Assembly: GCF_030270585.1 (NCBI RefSeq)
Contig: NZ_BSYI01000028.1
Span: forward strand, 1 to 62,707
Reading direction: 5' to 3'
Origin: Paralimibaculum aggregatum
GTDB taxonomy: Bacteria; Pseudomonadota; Alphaproteobacteria; Rhodobacterales; Rhodobacteraceae
DNA: 62,707 nucleotides
Below, piece after piece: positions 37,900-46,717 of this stretch; positions within the stretch are counted from its first letter, which is position 1, and every line of letters starts with the position of its first letter. A program made the translations under genes and the position numbers. Below the pieces are notes generated by a model. It ran no database searches. It was not told where the DNA came from and saw only the letters and a list, made by a program, of their open reading frames with translations.

Positions 37900-38035
37900 C
37901 CGGGCCGGCACCGCGGCAGGCTGGCACCGCGGCAGGCTGGCACCGCGGCAGGCTGGCACCGCGCCGGCTGGCACAAGGGCGGGCTGGCACAAGGGCGGGC
38001 TGGCATATGGGCGGGCTCGCACGGGCCGGCCCGGA
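37900..38035. repeat. 16-bp tandem repeats, about eight units
   Basis: Three exact units of ggcaccgcggcaggct are followed by drifting units (ggcaccgcgccggct, ggcacaagggcgggct twice, ggcatatgggcgggct). They lie just past the operon's terminator hairpin. The unit is not a multiple of three and there is no coding support. Confidence 0.9.
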
Positions 38036-38394
38036 CCGCGATCCGCCCGGCCGCCCGGTCGGTCATCCGGCCCGCGGCCAGGTATGTGGCCCGGCCGCCG
38101 CCCCGCGCCGCCAAACTCCCTCCCGCCACATCGGCGGGCAGAAGGCATGCCTTGCCGCATGACCAGGAACAGACCCGGCCCGCCCGCCGGCCCGCGCCAT
38201 CGAAGACCCTCCCGCCGCAACGGCGGTCAGGAGGCATGACTGGCCGATGCGGCAAGCCTCCGGCCCGCCGCGCCGCACCTGGTCCGGAGCACTGGCCGCA
38301 CCGACCGGAAAGATACCCGACCCGCCCGTAGTCCGGGGGAACCCGGAGCCCCCCGCCGCCACCCGTATGCACCGCATGACCCCGCCCCGCCGCG

Positions 38395-39666
38395 GCGCCG
38401 GGCAAGCCGATGGCCACACCGCCCGCCGCCAGCCGATCCCCATGGCCCCGCGCTAGGCTCCGCACGATCGGCTGATACCGGCGGCCCACCCGGCCCCGGA
38501 GGCCGCGCTTCCGCAACGCCGGGCAAGTTGTTGGCCGCGCCGCCCGCCTCCAGCCGATCTTCGTGGCTCCGCGCGAGGACCTGCAAAGACGGTGGATACC
38601 GGCGACCCACCCGGCATCGGAGGCCGCAAAGGCGTCCCAGACCGCTGAGCTTCCGAAACGCTGGGCAAGTCGGTCGCCGTGCGCCTGTCGCCAGCCGATC
38701 ACCGTGCCTCTGCGCGGGGCCCCGTGCGGTCGGCGGTTACGGGCGACCCACCGGGCGTAAGAGGCCATGAGCCCGTCCCCGACCGCCGTGCTCTTGCAAC
38801 GCCGGCCAAGCCGGTGGCCGCGCTGCCCGCCGCCCGCCGATCTTCGTGGCCGCACGCGGGGCCCCGCGGGATCCGCGGATACTGGCGACCCACCCGGCAC
38901 CGGAGGCCGCGAGCCCGTCCCCGACCGCCATACTTCCGCAATGCCGGCCAAGCGGTGGCCGAACCGGCCGCCGCCAGCCGATCTCCGTGGCCCGGCGCGA
39001 GGCCCCGTGCGGTCGGCGGATACCGGCCGCCCAACGGGCAGCGGAGGCCGCGAGCCCGTCCGCGACCAGCCTCGCCGCCGGGCGCGCAGCCGCCCCCGCG
39101 CGGTCGCGCCGCATCCGCCTCACGGTCCCGCCGGACAGGCAGGGGGTATTCGCGGCAGCGGCGCGCAGGGGCCCGGAACCGGTCAATGCGCAGGTTGCCG
39201 GTCTGCGCCATGGGCGACGGGCGGGCCGGGTGGGCGCCGCGGGAAAGCCCTTCAGCCCATCGGCGACCGCGACGGGGAGGCCCTGAGCCCGGATCCGGAG
39301 CGCGTGCATTGCCGGCTGTTGGACCATCGGCCGCCGCGCCCGGCAGCCCGTCGGCGGGCGGTGGCGGGAGAGGCGGCGCCGCTCCTGCCCGGCGCGCGGC
39401 ACGGTGTCCTCGGGTCGGGGCACGGGCACGGGCACGGGATGCGGGATGCGGGAAACCCGTCGCCAGCGGGCCCGCAACGCCGCAGCTTCGGAGCCGATGC
39501 CTCAATTCCGGGCCGATCCGGGCGCATCCGCCGCTGGCGGGCCGCAGGCCGGGATGGCGGGCAAGGCCCGGATGCGCCGGAGCAGCGCCGCCGCCTCCCG
39601 CGCCGCGGGCGCCGCCTGCCCTGGCCGAGACGCCGGCCGGCGCACCCGGCGGACCCGCGCTCCGGG
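38395..39666. repeat. About 142-bp imperfect tandem repeats, five copies
   Basis: From about 38395 to 39075 five diverged units follow one another, marked by ggcaag or gccaag at 38401, 38522, 38664, 38805 and 38947 (spacing 121, 142, 141, 142). Each contains CGCCAGCCGATC-like, GCGCGAGGCC-like and GGATACCGGCGACCCACC-like words. It is unrelated in sequence to the 131-bp array upstream. From 39076 to the PAS gene at 39667 I see no further gene or repeat. Confidence 0.85.
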
Positions 39667-40089
39667 TTACCTCGCGGCGCGCAGGCGCTTGCGTTCCTCG
39701 AACTCCGCCGTGACGTCGCGGAGCACCGCGATCACGCCCTCCAGCCCGCCATCCGGCCCCGGCATCGGGATCATCGAGAACTGGACCGAGATCCGGCTCC
39801 CGTCCTTGCGCAGGGCCGGAACGGAGAGCAGGTCGCCCGCGCCGTAGCGGCTCTCGCCCGTCTCCATGGTGCGCGCGAAGGCGCTCCAGTGCCGCGCGCG
39901 CTGGCGATCGGGGATGATGATGTCGAGCGAGCGGCCGGTCGCCTCGCCGGGCGTGAAACCGAAGATCCGCTCCGCCCCGGCATTCCAGAACCGGATCACG
40001 CCGCCGGCATCCGAGACCACGACCGCATCCGGCAGGGCATGCAGCAGCAGCGCGGCGATCCGCTCCGGCGTGAAACCCCCGGCCGTCAT
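39667..40089 (-). CDS. PAS-domain protein
   Basis: A 140-residue protein consisting of one PAS domain: ALLLHALPDAVVVSDAGGVIRFWNAGAERIFGFTPGEATGRSL (read in parts), then a PALRKDGSRISVQFSM strand pair and GVIAVLRDVTAEFEERKRL, which is the typical PAS exit helix. No output domain follows, so it is a stand-alone sensor or partner-binding module. The start MTAGGFTPE at 40089 overlaps an upstream ORF stop by four bases (ATGA). The frame continues upstream into Pro-rich repeat DNA but is broken by stops near 40615. Confidence 0.85.
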   Translation of the reverse strand: MTAGGFTPERIAALLLHALPDAVVVSDAGGVIRFWNAGAERIFGFTPGEATGRSLDIIIPDRQRARHWSAFARTMETGESRYGAGDLLSVPALRKDGSRISVQFSMIPMPGPDGGLEGVIAVLRDVTAEFEERKRLRAAR

Positions 40090-41174
40090 CGCGCCGCCCC
40101 CGGCCCGGAGCGGCACCGGCCCGCGCCGCGAGGGAGCCGCACCGGCGCGGCCCCCGCGGGAGCGGTGACTGGCCGGGACGCAGCCACCGGGCACGCCGGT
40201 CGGCGCGCATCCGAAGGGCCCAAGGGGCGGCGCTCGATCCGCCGGCACGCGATCTGGCGGCACATGTTCAGGCAACGCACGGTCAGGTGGCGTGCGATTG
40301 GGTGGCGTGCGGTCCGACGGCACAAGGTCGGGCGACGCGCGGTCAGATGGCGTGCGATCCGATGGCACGAGGTCGGGCAACGCGCGGTCGGGTGGGGTTC
40401 AACCGGGCGACGCGCGCTCCGACGGCATGTGTTCAGGCAATGCGCGGTCAGGTGGCGTGCGATGGGGTGTGCGATCTGACAACCCGAGGTCGGGCGGCGC
40501 GCAGTCAGATGGAGCGCAATCAGACAGCGCACGGTCAGGCAGCCAACGGACGGGCGACCAATGGGCGAGCGGCGCTTGATCAGGTGGCGAGCGATTGGGC
40601 GCTGCGCAACCAGGTTACGTGCGGTCTGTCGGACAATGGTCTGCCGGCGCGAGGTCAGGTGGCGCGCGGTCAGGCGGTGTACGGACAGGCGGTGTATGGT
40701 CAGGGGACGCGCGATTGAGCGGCACCTGGACGGGCGGCGCGCGATTGGGTGGCGCGCGATCCGGGGGCGCGCGACCATGTGGAGCGCGGTCAGGGGGTGC
40801 GCGCCGCGCGGGTGCGGGGTCGCGGCGTGTCTGGACGGGCGGCGCGTGGTTGGGTGGCGCGTGATCCGGAGGGGCGCGGCCATGTGGAGCGTGGTCAGGG
40901 GGGGTGCGCCGCGCGGGTGCGGGGTCGGGTGGCGTCCGGCCGGGCGGCGCCCACACTGGCGGGGTGCACACTGGCGGGGTGCGCACTGGCGGGGCACCAT
41001 CCGGCGGTGCACCATCCGGCGGGGCGTGGTCCGGCGGTCCGGGGCGGCGCTGCGGCTTCGGGCGGGGTGGCGGCGCGCCGGGCCGGTGGCGGCGGGCCGG
41101 TTCCGCGCCGGCGTCCGGTCCCCGGCGGGGCCGGGGGTGGCGGCGGCCCGGCGGCGCCGTGCTCGCGGGGTCAT
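40086..41174 (-). CDS. Arg/His/Thr-rich repeat ORF, possibly translated
   Basis: A 362-codon frame with no recognisable family, made largely of decayed five-residue repeats (ARHLT, RRPTS, RHPIA) encoded by 15-bp DNA units. In favour of translation, its ATG overlaps the stop of the upstream 108-aa gene by four bases and its TGA overlaps the PAS start by four bases. It is uninterrupted, and it has higher GC at third positions than the Pro-rich frame, which contains stops. Against: the composition is extreme, and 15-bp repeats keep all frames open easily. It would be a highly basic, probably disordered protein. Confidence 0.4.
   Translation of the reverse strand: MTPRARRRRAAATPGPAGDRTPARNRPAATGPARRHPARSRSAAPDRRTTPRRMVHRRMVPRQCAPRQCAPRQCGRRPAGRHPTPHPRGAPPLTTLHMAAPLRITRHPTTRRPSRHAATPHPRGAHPLTALHMVARPRIARHPIARRPSRCRSIARPLTIHRLSVHRLTARHLTSRRQTIVRQTARNLVAQRPIARHLIKRRSPIGRPSVGCLTVRCLIALHLTARRPTSGCQIAHPIARHLTAHCLNTCRRSARRPVEPHPTARCPTSCHRIARHLTARRPTLCRRTARHPIARHLTVRCLNMCRQIACRRIERRPLGPSDARRPACPVAASRPVTAPAGAAPVRLPRGAGRCRSGPGAAR
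40230..41100. repeat. 15-bp degenerate tandem repeats
   Basis: Units close to ggtcaggtggcgcgc recur for about 870 bp with frequent single-base changes, on the plus strand as written. The array fills the space between the PAS gene and the 108-aa gene. In one minus-strand frame it reads PPDRA/PPDHA-type pentapeptides with stops, and in another the uninterrupted Arg-rich ORF. Confidence 0.85.
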
Positions 41175-41497
41175 GGCAGGCTCCTGTCCGCGCCGATCTG
41201 CGGGTCCGGCGGCGGCGGCGCGTTGCCGGCCTCGAGCTCGAGCAGGCGGACCCCGCAGCGCAGGATCCGTGCGGCGACCGCGGCCTCGCCCCGGCGCGCC
41301 GCGGCATCCACCACGATCGCGGTGAGCGCCCAGATCACCCGCCGGTCGCCGTGGCAGCGGCTCGCCGCCACCAGGCCGGGCCGGATCGACGCGATGCAAT
41401 CGGCCATCAGCATCATCCGGCCGGCGTCGAAGGCCGCGCCCCCGCCGAGCCAGAAGGTGCCCTCGACGACGTCCTGTGCAGCGACATCCGCATCCAT
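41171..41497 (-). CDS. Small hypothetical protein (108 aa)
   Basis: Starts MDADVAAQDVVEGTFWLGG, with AGGAGG six bases upstream. A helical core follows (GRMMLMADCIASIRPGLVAA, then RVIWALTAIVVDAAARRGEAAVAARILRCGVRLLELEAG in parts) and a Pro-rich tail. It contains two cysteines (MADCIAS and LRCGVR). No family is recognised. It is the first gene of a minus-strand unit that ends with the PAS gene. Confidence 0.7.
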   Translation of the reverse strand: MDADVAAQDVVEGTFWLGGGAAFDAGRMMLMADCIASIRPGLVAASRCHGDRRVIWALTAIVVDAAARRGEAAVAARILRCGVRLLELEAGNAPPPPDPQIGADRSLP

Positions 41498-41623
41498 CCG
41501 ACCCTCCTGCCGGCCAGCGCCCGGTCGGCCCCGATCGCCGACAGCTTCCGGATAAACCATTGGCCATAATCGATAAAGCGAATATTAATGGATTTTTATA
41601 TCGCGATTCCCGATAGGTTCTGT

Positions 41624-42472
41624 ATGGATACCGAGCTCGCCCGCACCTTCCTCGCCGCGCATGGCTCCGGCAGCTTCGTCGCCGCCGCCGAGCGGCTGCA
41701 TGTCACCCAGTCCACCGTCAGCGCCCGGATCCAGCTGCTCGAGGCCGAGCTCGGCTGCGTGCTGTTCACGCGGAACCGGGCCGGCGCGCGGCTCACCGAT
41801 GCCGGGCGGCGCTTCCACAAGCATGCGCTGCTGCTGGTGCGCACGGTCGAGACCGCGCGGCACGATGTCGGGCTGCCCGAGGGGATCCGGGCGAGCGTCT
41901 CGGTCGGCGCCCGGATCGGGCTCTGGGAGGGGCTGATGCTGGGCTGGCTCGGCGAGGTGCGGCGCGCCCTGCCCGACATCTCGATGCGCACCGAGATCGG
42001 CCTCGAGGCCGACCTGATGCAGGGCCTGATCGACGGCCGGCTCGATATCGGGGTGATGTACACGCCGCAGCGCCGGCCGCGGCTCGAGATCGAGATGCTG
42101 CTCGAGGAGCGGCTGGTGCTGGTCGCCTCGCCCGGGCCGGAGGCCGGCGCGCGCTATGTGCATGTCGACTGGGGCCCGGAATTCGACGCGCAGTTCAGCG
42201 CCAGCTTCCCCGATGCCGGCGGGCCGATGCTGTCGGCCAATATCGGCTGGCTCGGCCTGCGCTACCTGCTGGAGAACGGCGGCTCGGGCTATTTTCCGCT
42301 CCGCCTAGTCGGGGACCTGCTGGCGCGCGGCACCCTGGTGCGCATCGCCTCGGCGCCGGATTTCGTGCTGCCGGCCTGGGTCGTCTATGCCAGCGACCGC
42401 GACCGCTCGGTGATCGACGCGATGATCGGGCTGCTGCGGAGGCGGGTCAGGGAGGGCAACGCTGCCGCCTGA
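41624..42472 (+). CDS. LysR-family transcriptional regulator
   Basis: A 282-residue regulator with the N-terminal helix-turn-helix LARTFLAAHGSGSFVAAAERLHVTQSTVSARIQLLE (read in parts) and a LysR effector domain. The start MDTELAR is preceded by AGG at suitable spacing. A frame extension to 41588 runs through AT-rich promoter-like DNA and is less likely. It is divergent from the 108-aa gene. The intervening 41530-41620 is unusually AT-rich and probably holds both promoters. Confidence 0.9.
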   Translation: MDTELARTFLAAHGSGSFVAAAERLHVTQSTVSARIQLLEAELGCVLFTRNRAGARLTDAGRRFHKHALLLVRTVETARHDVGLPEGIRASVSVGARIGLWEGLMLGWLGEVRRALPDISMRTEIGLEADLMQGLIDGRLDIGVMYTPQRRPRLEIEMLLEERLVLVASPGPEAGARYVHVDWGPEFDAQFSASFPDAGGPMLSANIGWLGLRYLLENGGSGYFPLRLVGDLLARGTLVRIASAPDFVLPAWVVYASDRDRSVIDAMIGLLRRRVREGNAAA

Positions 42473-42822
42473 CCCCGGGCGCCGCGCCGCCTCGCTGCCG
42501 GATCTGCCCCGCGGCCAAGAAACGCCAACATCTTCCGCTTCGGTCCGAAATATAGACGCTGTGCCGGCCCGAAAATCGCCGCCGCGGCTGCCGCCGTTTC
42601 GGCTCTGCCGCCGGTTCCGGCAGGCGGAATTCGCGGTCGTTGCAATTTGCGCTTGGTATTTTTGCGCACCGGACATAGCGTGTGCGCCGGCAGGGCATAT
42701 GAAACTGTTTGGTTTGCGCGTTTCTTGCCGGCCAGATCCTCAGTCCTCAGTCCCCAGCCCCGAGCGCCCGGTCGGGAAAGACCCGTCCGGAGAACCGAGT
42801 AGGCAACCGACGAGGAGACGTC
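42473..42822. other. Leader region of the DUF4214 gene
   Basis: A 350-base non-coding gap. Bases 42630-42720 are less GC-rich (GTTGCAATTTGCGC, GGTATTTTTGCGC) and the likely promoter lies there. No repeat or small ORF with coding character is visible. Confidence 0.4.
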
Positions 42823-44697
42823 ATGGCGGAATTTCTTGTAACCACGGGCGGCGACACGACCGACGACAATGACGGTGTCCTCAGCCTGCGCGAGGCGGTC
42901 GCGGCGGCCTTCGGCACGGCCGAGGCCGATACCATCAGCTTCGCCGACAACGTCTCGGTCGCGACGCTGAACGCGGAGCTGTTCATCGGCGCCGAGCAGG
43001 ATCTGACGATCTTCGGCGACCAGGACGGCGACGGCGCCGCCGATGTCGCGATCAGCGGCGGCGACAGCACGCGCCACTTCAGCATCGACGCCAATGGCGC
43101 GCTGACGCTCGACACGCTGCGGCTGACGAACGGCTTCGCGTCCACCTCCACCGCCAGCTCCGGCGGCACCGGCGGGGCCGGCGGCTCGGCCGCCGATGCG
43201 ACCGGCTCGATCGTCAACGCCGGCACGCTGACGATGCTGCGCACCGTGATCGACGAGACCTCGAGCGCGGCCGGCAGGGGCGGCGCGGGCGGCAGCGGCT
43301 CGCGCGGCGCGGATGGCGGCGACGGCGCGGACGGCAGCGGCATCGGCAGCGACGGCAGCGACGGCGGCCGCGGCGGCAACGGCGGCCGCGGCGGCAACGG
43401 CGGCGACGGCGGCGATGCGGCGAGCATCATGAACCTGGCCGATGCCAGCATGTCCGTGCTCGACAGCGCCATCGGGTCCGCGGTCTTCGCCGAGGCCGGC
43501 GATGGCGGCGCCGGCGGCCGCGGCGGCACCGGCGGCAACGGCGGCGACGGCGGGCGCGGCGGCAGCGGCGCCTCGATCTTCTCGAGATCGGGCGATGGCG
43601 GCGACGGCGGCACCGGCGGCAATGGCGGCAATGGCGGCACCGGCGGCAATGCCGGCGACGGCGCCAACGGCATCCTCAATTACGGCTCGCTGACCCTGCT
43701 CACGCCCTTCGCCGCGGGCTCGCTGTTCAGCGACCCGGCATCCGGCGGCAGCGGCGGCAGGACCGAGGGCAACGACGGCGAGCCGGGCGCCGGCGGCCTG
43801 CCCGGTGCCAACACGCTGGGGCCGGTCGGCTCGGCCGGAAGCACCGGCGGCGCGGCGAGCGACGGCGCGCCGGGCCAGGCCGGCGCCGACGGCGCCTTCG
43901 CCACCGGGATCCTCAGCTTCGGCGAGGTCACCGGGCCGGAGGAGAGCGTCCAGACGCTGCTCTACGTCCACCCGACCGAGGAGCGGCGCACCGCCGACGA
44001 CATGATCGTCTTCAACGTCAACCGGATCGGCTCGGTGGATGACGAGCTCACCGTCGCCTACACCGTCGAGACCGAGGCCGGCGCCGAGGTGATGTCCGGC
44101 ACCGCGACCTTCGACGACGAGGACGAGAACGCGCTGACGCTGTCGGCCGATGTCGCCGGCTTCTCGAGCGACAGCTACATCGTGACGCTGGGCGCCGTCG
44201 AGGTCGTCGACGCCGGCGACGACGGCGAGGCCTCGGTCGGTCTCGGCACCGCGATGCTGGAGATCCCGGGCCTGCGCGTCGGCGACGGGCTGAGCGTGAT
44301 GGAGGCGCACCGGGTCGCCTATCTCTACGAGGCCGGGCTCGACCGCACCGCGGATACCGGCGGTGTGAACTTCTGGATCGACGCGCGCGAGGGCGGGCTC
44401 TCGCACCGGGCGCTCTCGCAGTCCTTCCTCGACTCGCCGGAATTCGAGGCCAGCGCCGGCGGCCCGGACGAGGACCTGACCGACCGCGAGCTGGTCGAGC
44501 TGCTCTATCGCAACGTGCTCGACCGCGACGGCGAGGAGGGCGGGATCCTGTTCTGGACCGAGGTGCTCGGCCAGCCCGGCTTCGACAATGCCGACCTGCT
44601 GATCGCCTTCGCCGACAGCCCCGAGAACATCGAGGGCTCGCCGCAGGTGATGGACCTGACGGAGGTGACGCCCGGCGAGTGGGATTTCGTCGTCTGA
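42823..44697 (+). CDS. Glycine-rich secreted protein with DUF4214 repeats
   Basis: A 624-residue acidic protein without a signal peptide. The N-terminus (FLVTTGGDTTDDNDGVLSLREAV) is a CSLREA-like start of a parallel beta-helix. Residues about 110-360 are dense GGxGG/GDGG repeats. The C-terminal part holds two DUF4214-type units (RVAYLYEAGLDRTADTGGVNFWI and LVELLYRNVLDRDGEEGGILFW in parts). It ends EWDFVV, a short hydrophobic tail after acidic residues, as in type I secretion substrates. I therefore infer export by a type I system and a surface or extracellular role. No transporter gene is adjacent. Cysteines appear to be absent. Confidence 0.8.
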   Translation: MAEFLVTTGGDTTDDNDGVLSLREAVAAAFGTAEADTISFADNVSVATLNAELFIGAEQDLTIFGDQDGDGAADVAISGGDSTRHFSIDANGALTLDTLRLTNGFASTSTASSGGTGGAGGSAADATGSIVNAGTLTMLRTVIDETSSAAGRGGAGGSGSRGADGGDGADGSGIGSDGSDGGRGGNGGRGGNGGDGGDAASIMNLADASMSVLDSAIGSAVFAEAGDGGAGGRGGTGGNGGDGGRGGSGASIFSRSGDGGDGGTGGNGGNGGTGGNAGDGANGILNYGSLTLLTPFAAGSLFSDPASGGSGGRTEGNDGEPGAGGLPGANTLGPVGSAGSTGGAASDGAPGQAGADGAFATGILSFGEVTGPEESVQTLLYVHPTEERRTADDMIVFNVNRIGSVDDELTVAYTVETEAGAEVMSGTATFDDEDENALTLSADVAGFSSDSYIVTLGAVEVVDAGDDGEASVGLGTAMLEIPGLRVGDGLSVMEAHRVAYLYEAGLDRTADTGGVNFWIDAREGGLSHRALSQSFLDSPEFEASAGGPDEDLTDRELVELLYRNVLDRDGEEGGILFWTEVLGQPGFDNADLLIAFADSPENIEGSPQVMDLTEVTPGEWDFVV

Positions 44698-44707
44698 CCC
44701 CGCACAC

Positions 44708-44735
44708 CGGCCCCGGGCACCGCGCCCCGGGGCCG
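44708..44735 (+). terminator. Hairpin after the DUF4214 gene
   Basis: A 10-bp perfect stem (CGGCCCCGGG, eight-base loop, CCCGGGGCCG) begins 11 bases after the stop. There is no T tract; the assignment rests on position and stem strength. Confidence 0.55.
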
Positions 44736-44744
44736 ACGGCACCG

Positions 44745-45052
44745 GCCGGCGCCTTCCGCTCCCGCGCCCGTGCCCCTGCCGGCACCCCGCCCGGCGCCAT
44801 CCGCCCCCGCGGCCGGTGCCCATGCCGGTGCCGGCACCCCGGCCGGCGCCATCCGGCCCTGCGGCCAGTGCCCGTGCCAGTGCCGGCACCCCGCCCGGCG
44901 CCATCCGCCCCCGCGGCCAGTGCCCGCGCCAGTGCCGGCACCCCGCCCGGCGCCATCCACCCCCGCGGCCAGTGCCCGCGCTGGTGCCGGCACCCCGCCC
45001 GGCGCCTTCCGCCCCGCGGCCGGTTCCCGCGCCGGCGCCGGCACCCCGGCCA
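44745..45052. repeat. 52-bp tandem repeats, six units
   Basis: The word ggcaccccg recurs at 44781, 44833, 44885, 44937, 44989 and 45040 (spacing 52, 52, 52, 52, 51). Units are well conserved and contain GGCGCCATCCGCCCCCGCGG and a gccagtgcccg segment. The array starts right after the terminator hairpin of the DUF4214 gene. The unit is not a multiple of three, so long open frames through it are shadows. Confidence 0.92.
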
Positions 45053-45179
45053 GCACACACCCGCAATGGCCGCCGCAGGCCCGCAACGACCGGCCGCACA
45101 GCGCATCGCCGCCCCCATCCTCCCGCACGCTGCGCCGCAGCACCCGCCCCGCCCCGGGCCACCGGCGAAAGCCCCGGCC

Positions 45180-46350
45180 ATCCGCCCCCCCACACCGGGC
45201 CACCGGCCACCCCCTCCCACACCGGACCGCCGATCGACCATTTCCGCACCGGGTGGCCAACCAGCCCAATCGCGCACCGGGCCATCGACCGCCCCAATCT
45301 AGCACCGCGCCACCAGCCGCCCATCCCATACCGAACCGACGGCCGACCCCTCCCGCACGGGACCGCCAACTCTCCCTCCCACGCCGGACTGCCTGCCGGC
45401 CCATCCCATACCGGGCAGCACGCCGGCCCATCCCATACCGGGCCGCCAGAAGACCCCTCCTGCACCGGATCGCCAGCTGCCTCTTCCCATACCGGGCAGC
45501 AAGCCAACCCTTCCCCAGCGGGTCCGTCAGCCGCCCCATCTCAAACCCGGCCTTCTGCCGGCCGTTGCCGCGCAAGGCCACCGGCCAACCCTTCCCGCGC
45601 CGGGCCAGCACCCTGTCCTTCACAGGCCGAGCCGCTCGCCACGCCTTCCTTTCCGGGTACCCGGCAGACCCCTACCGGGTGGGCCGCTGGACAACCCTTC
45701 TCGCACCGGGCCAGCGTCCGGCCCTTCACAAACCGAGCCGCTGGTTAGCGCCTTCCCTACGGGGCCGCTGGCTGGCACCTTCCCTACCGGGCACCCGGCC
45801 GATCCCTCCCGCACCAGACCGCCGGACAACCCTTCTCGCGCCGTGCCACCGTCCGGCCCGTCTCAGACCGAGCCGCTGGCCGACACCCTCCTTACCGGGC
45901 ACCCGGCCGACCCCTCCCGAGCGGGCCCCCGGACAACCCTTCTCGCGCCGTGCCACCGCCGGCCCTACACATTGCCGGGCCGCTGGTTAGCGCCTTCCCT
46001 ACGGGGCCGCTGGCCGGCACCTTCCTTACCGGGCACCCGGCCGATCCCTCCTGCACGGGCCGCCGGACAACCAATCTCGCGCCGGGCCACCGCCCGGCCC
46101 TCCACAAACCGGGCCGCTGGTCGGCGCCCCCCGCGCCCGGCACCCGGCCAATCCTTCCTGCACCGGGTTGCCGGACGACCCATCTCGCGCCGGGCGACCG
46201 TCAGGCCCTTCACCAACCGGACCGCTGGCCGGTGCGTTCCGCGCAGGGCGCCCGGCCAGCCCTTCCCGCGCCGGGCTGCCAACCGGCTGCCTTTGCGCCG
46301 GGCCGCCGAGCGCCCCTCCTGCACGCCGAACCCGGCGCCGAAATGATTGC
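45180..46350. repeat. 30-bp and 108/134-bp nested tandem repeats
   Basis: From about 45180 to 45650 degenerate units of about 30 bp (ending in accgggccgcc or accggaccgcc) follow each other. From about 45660 a larger unit appears, with ggacaacc or ggacgacc at 45689, 45823, 45931, 46064 and 46172. The spacing alternates 134, 108, 133, 108, because every other unit carries an extra 26-bp gcgccttccctacggggccg block. No coding support. DNA from 46350 to 46717 shows nothing recognisable. Confidence 0.82.
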
Positions 46351-46717
46351 CTTCGCGCCTGCCGCCCGGATCGGCACCCGGCGGGATCGCCTGCCCCGCC
46401 TCAGCATCCCTTCGGCCGGCAGCTCGCCCCCGCTGCAGATCGGCAACCCGCTCGGTCGTCGCCGGGCCCGCCGGCTGCGCCGGCCGCGGTGGCCTGCATC
46501 GCCGGCGCGGGGCAGCCGATCGCAGGCGCGGTGCCCATCGGAGGGCGGGCCTTCAGATGAGGCGCGCGCTACCCGGACGCTGCCGCCGCACCGCTTCCGA
46601 GCGCGCGAGGCCGTGGCGGACCGTCACGCCTTTGCGGGCCCGGTCGACCCGGACGTGCTCCCCGGGTTCCGGGCGGTGAGCGACGTCCGATCCGCTGGTG
46701 GAGAAGGACGGCCGGGT

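Noticed and set aside
37900-39075. Possible CRISPR array
   Set aside because: Units are contiguous imperfect tandem repeats with no unique spacers of constant length, and no cas genes are present.
40615-41307. Pro-rich PPDRA-repeat ORF upstream of and in frame with the PAS gene
   Set aside because: The frame is closed by a stop near 40615 and at least one more before the PAS start, and its third positions are less GC-rich than the competing Arg-rich frame.
42385-45507. A 1040-codon minus-strand frame
   Set aside because: It runs antisense to the DUF4214 gene and through the 52-bp array; composition is that of a shadow of Gly-rich coding and repeats.
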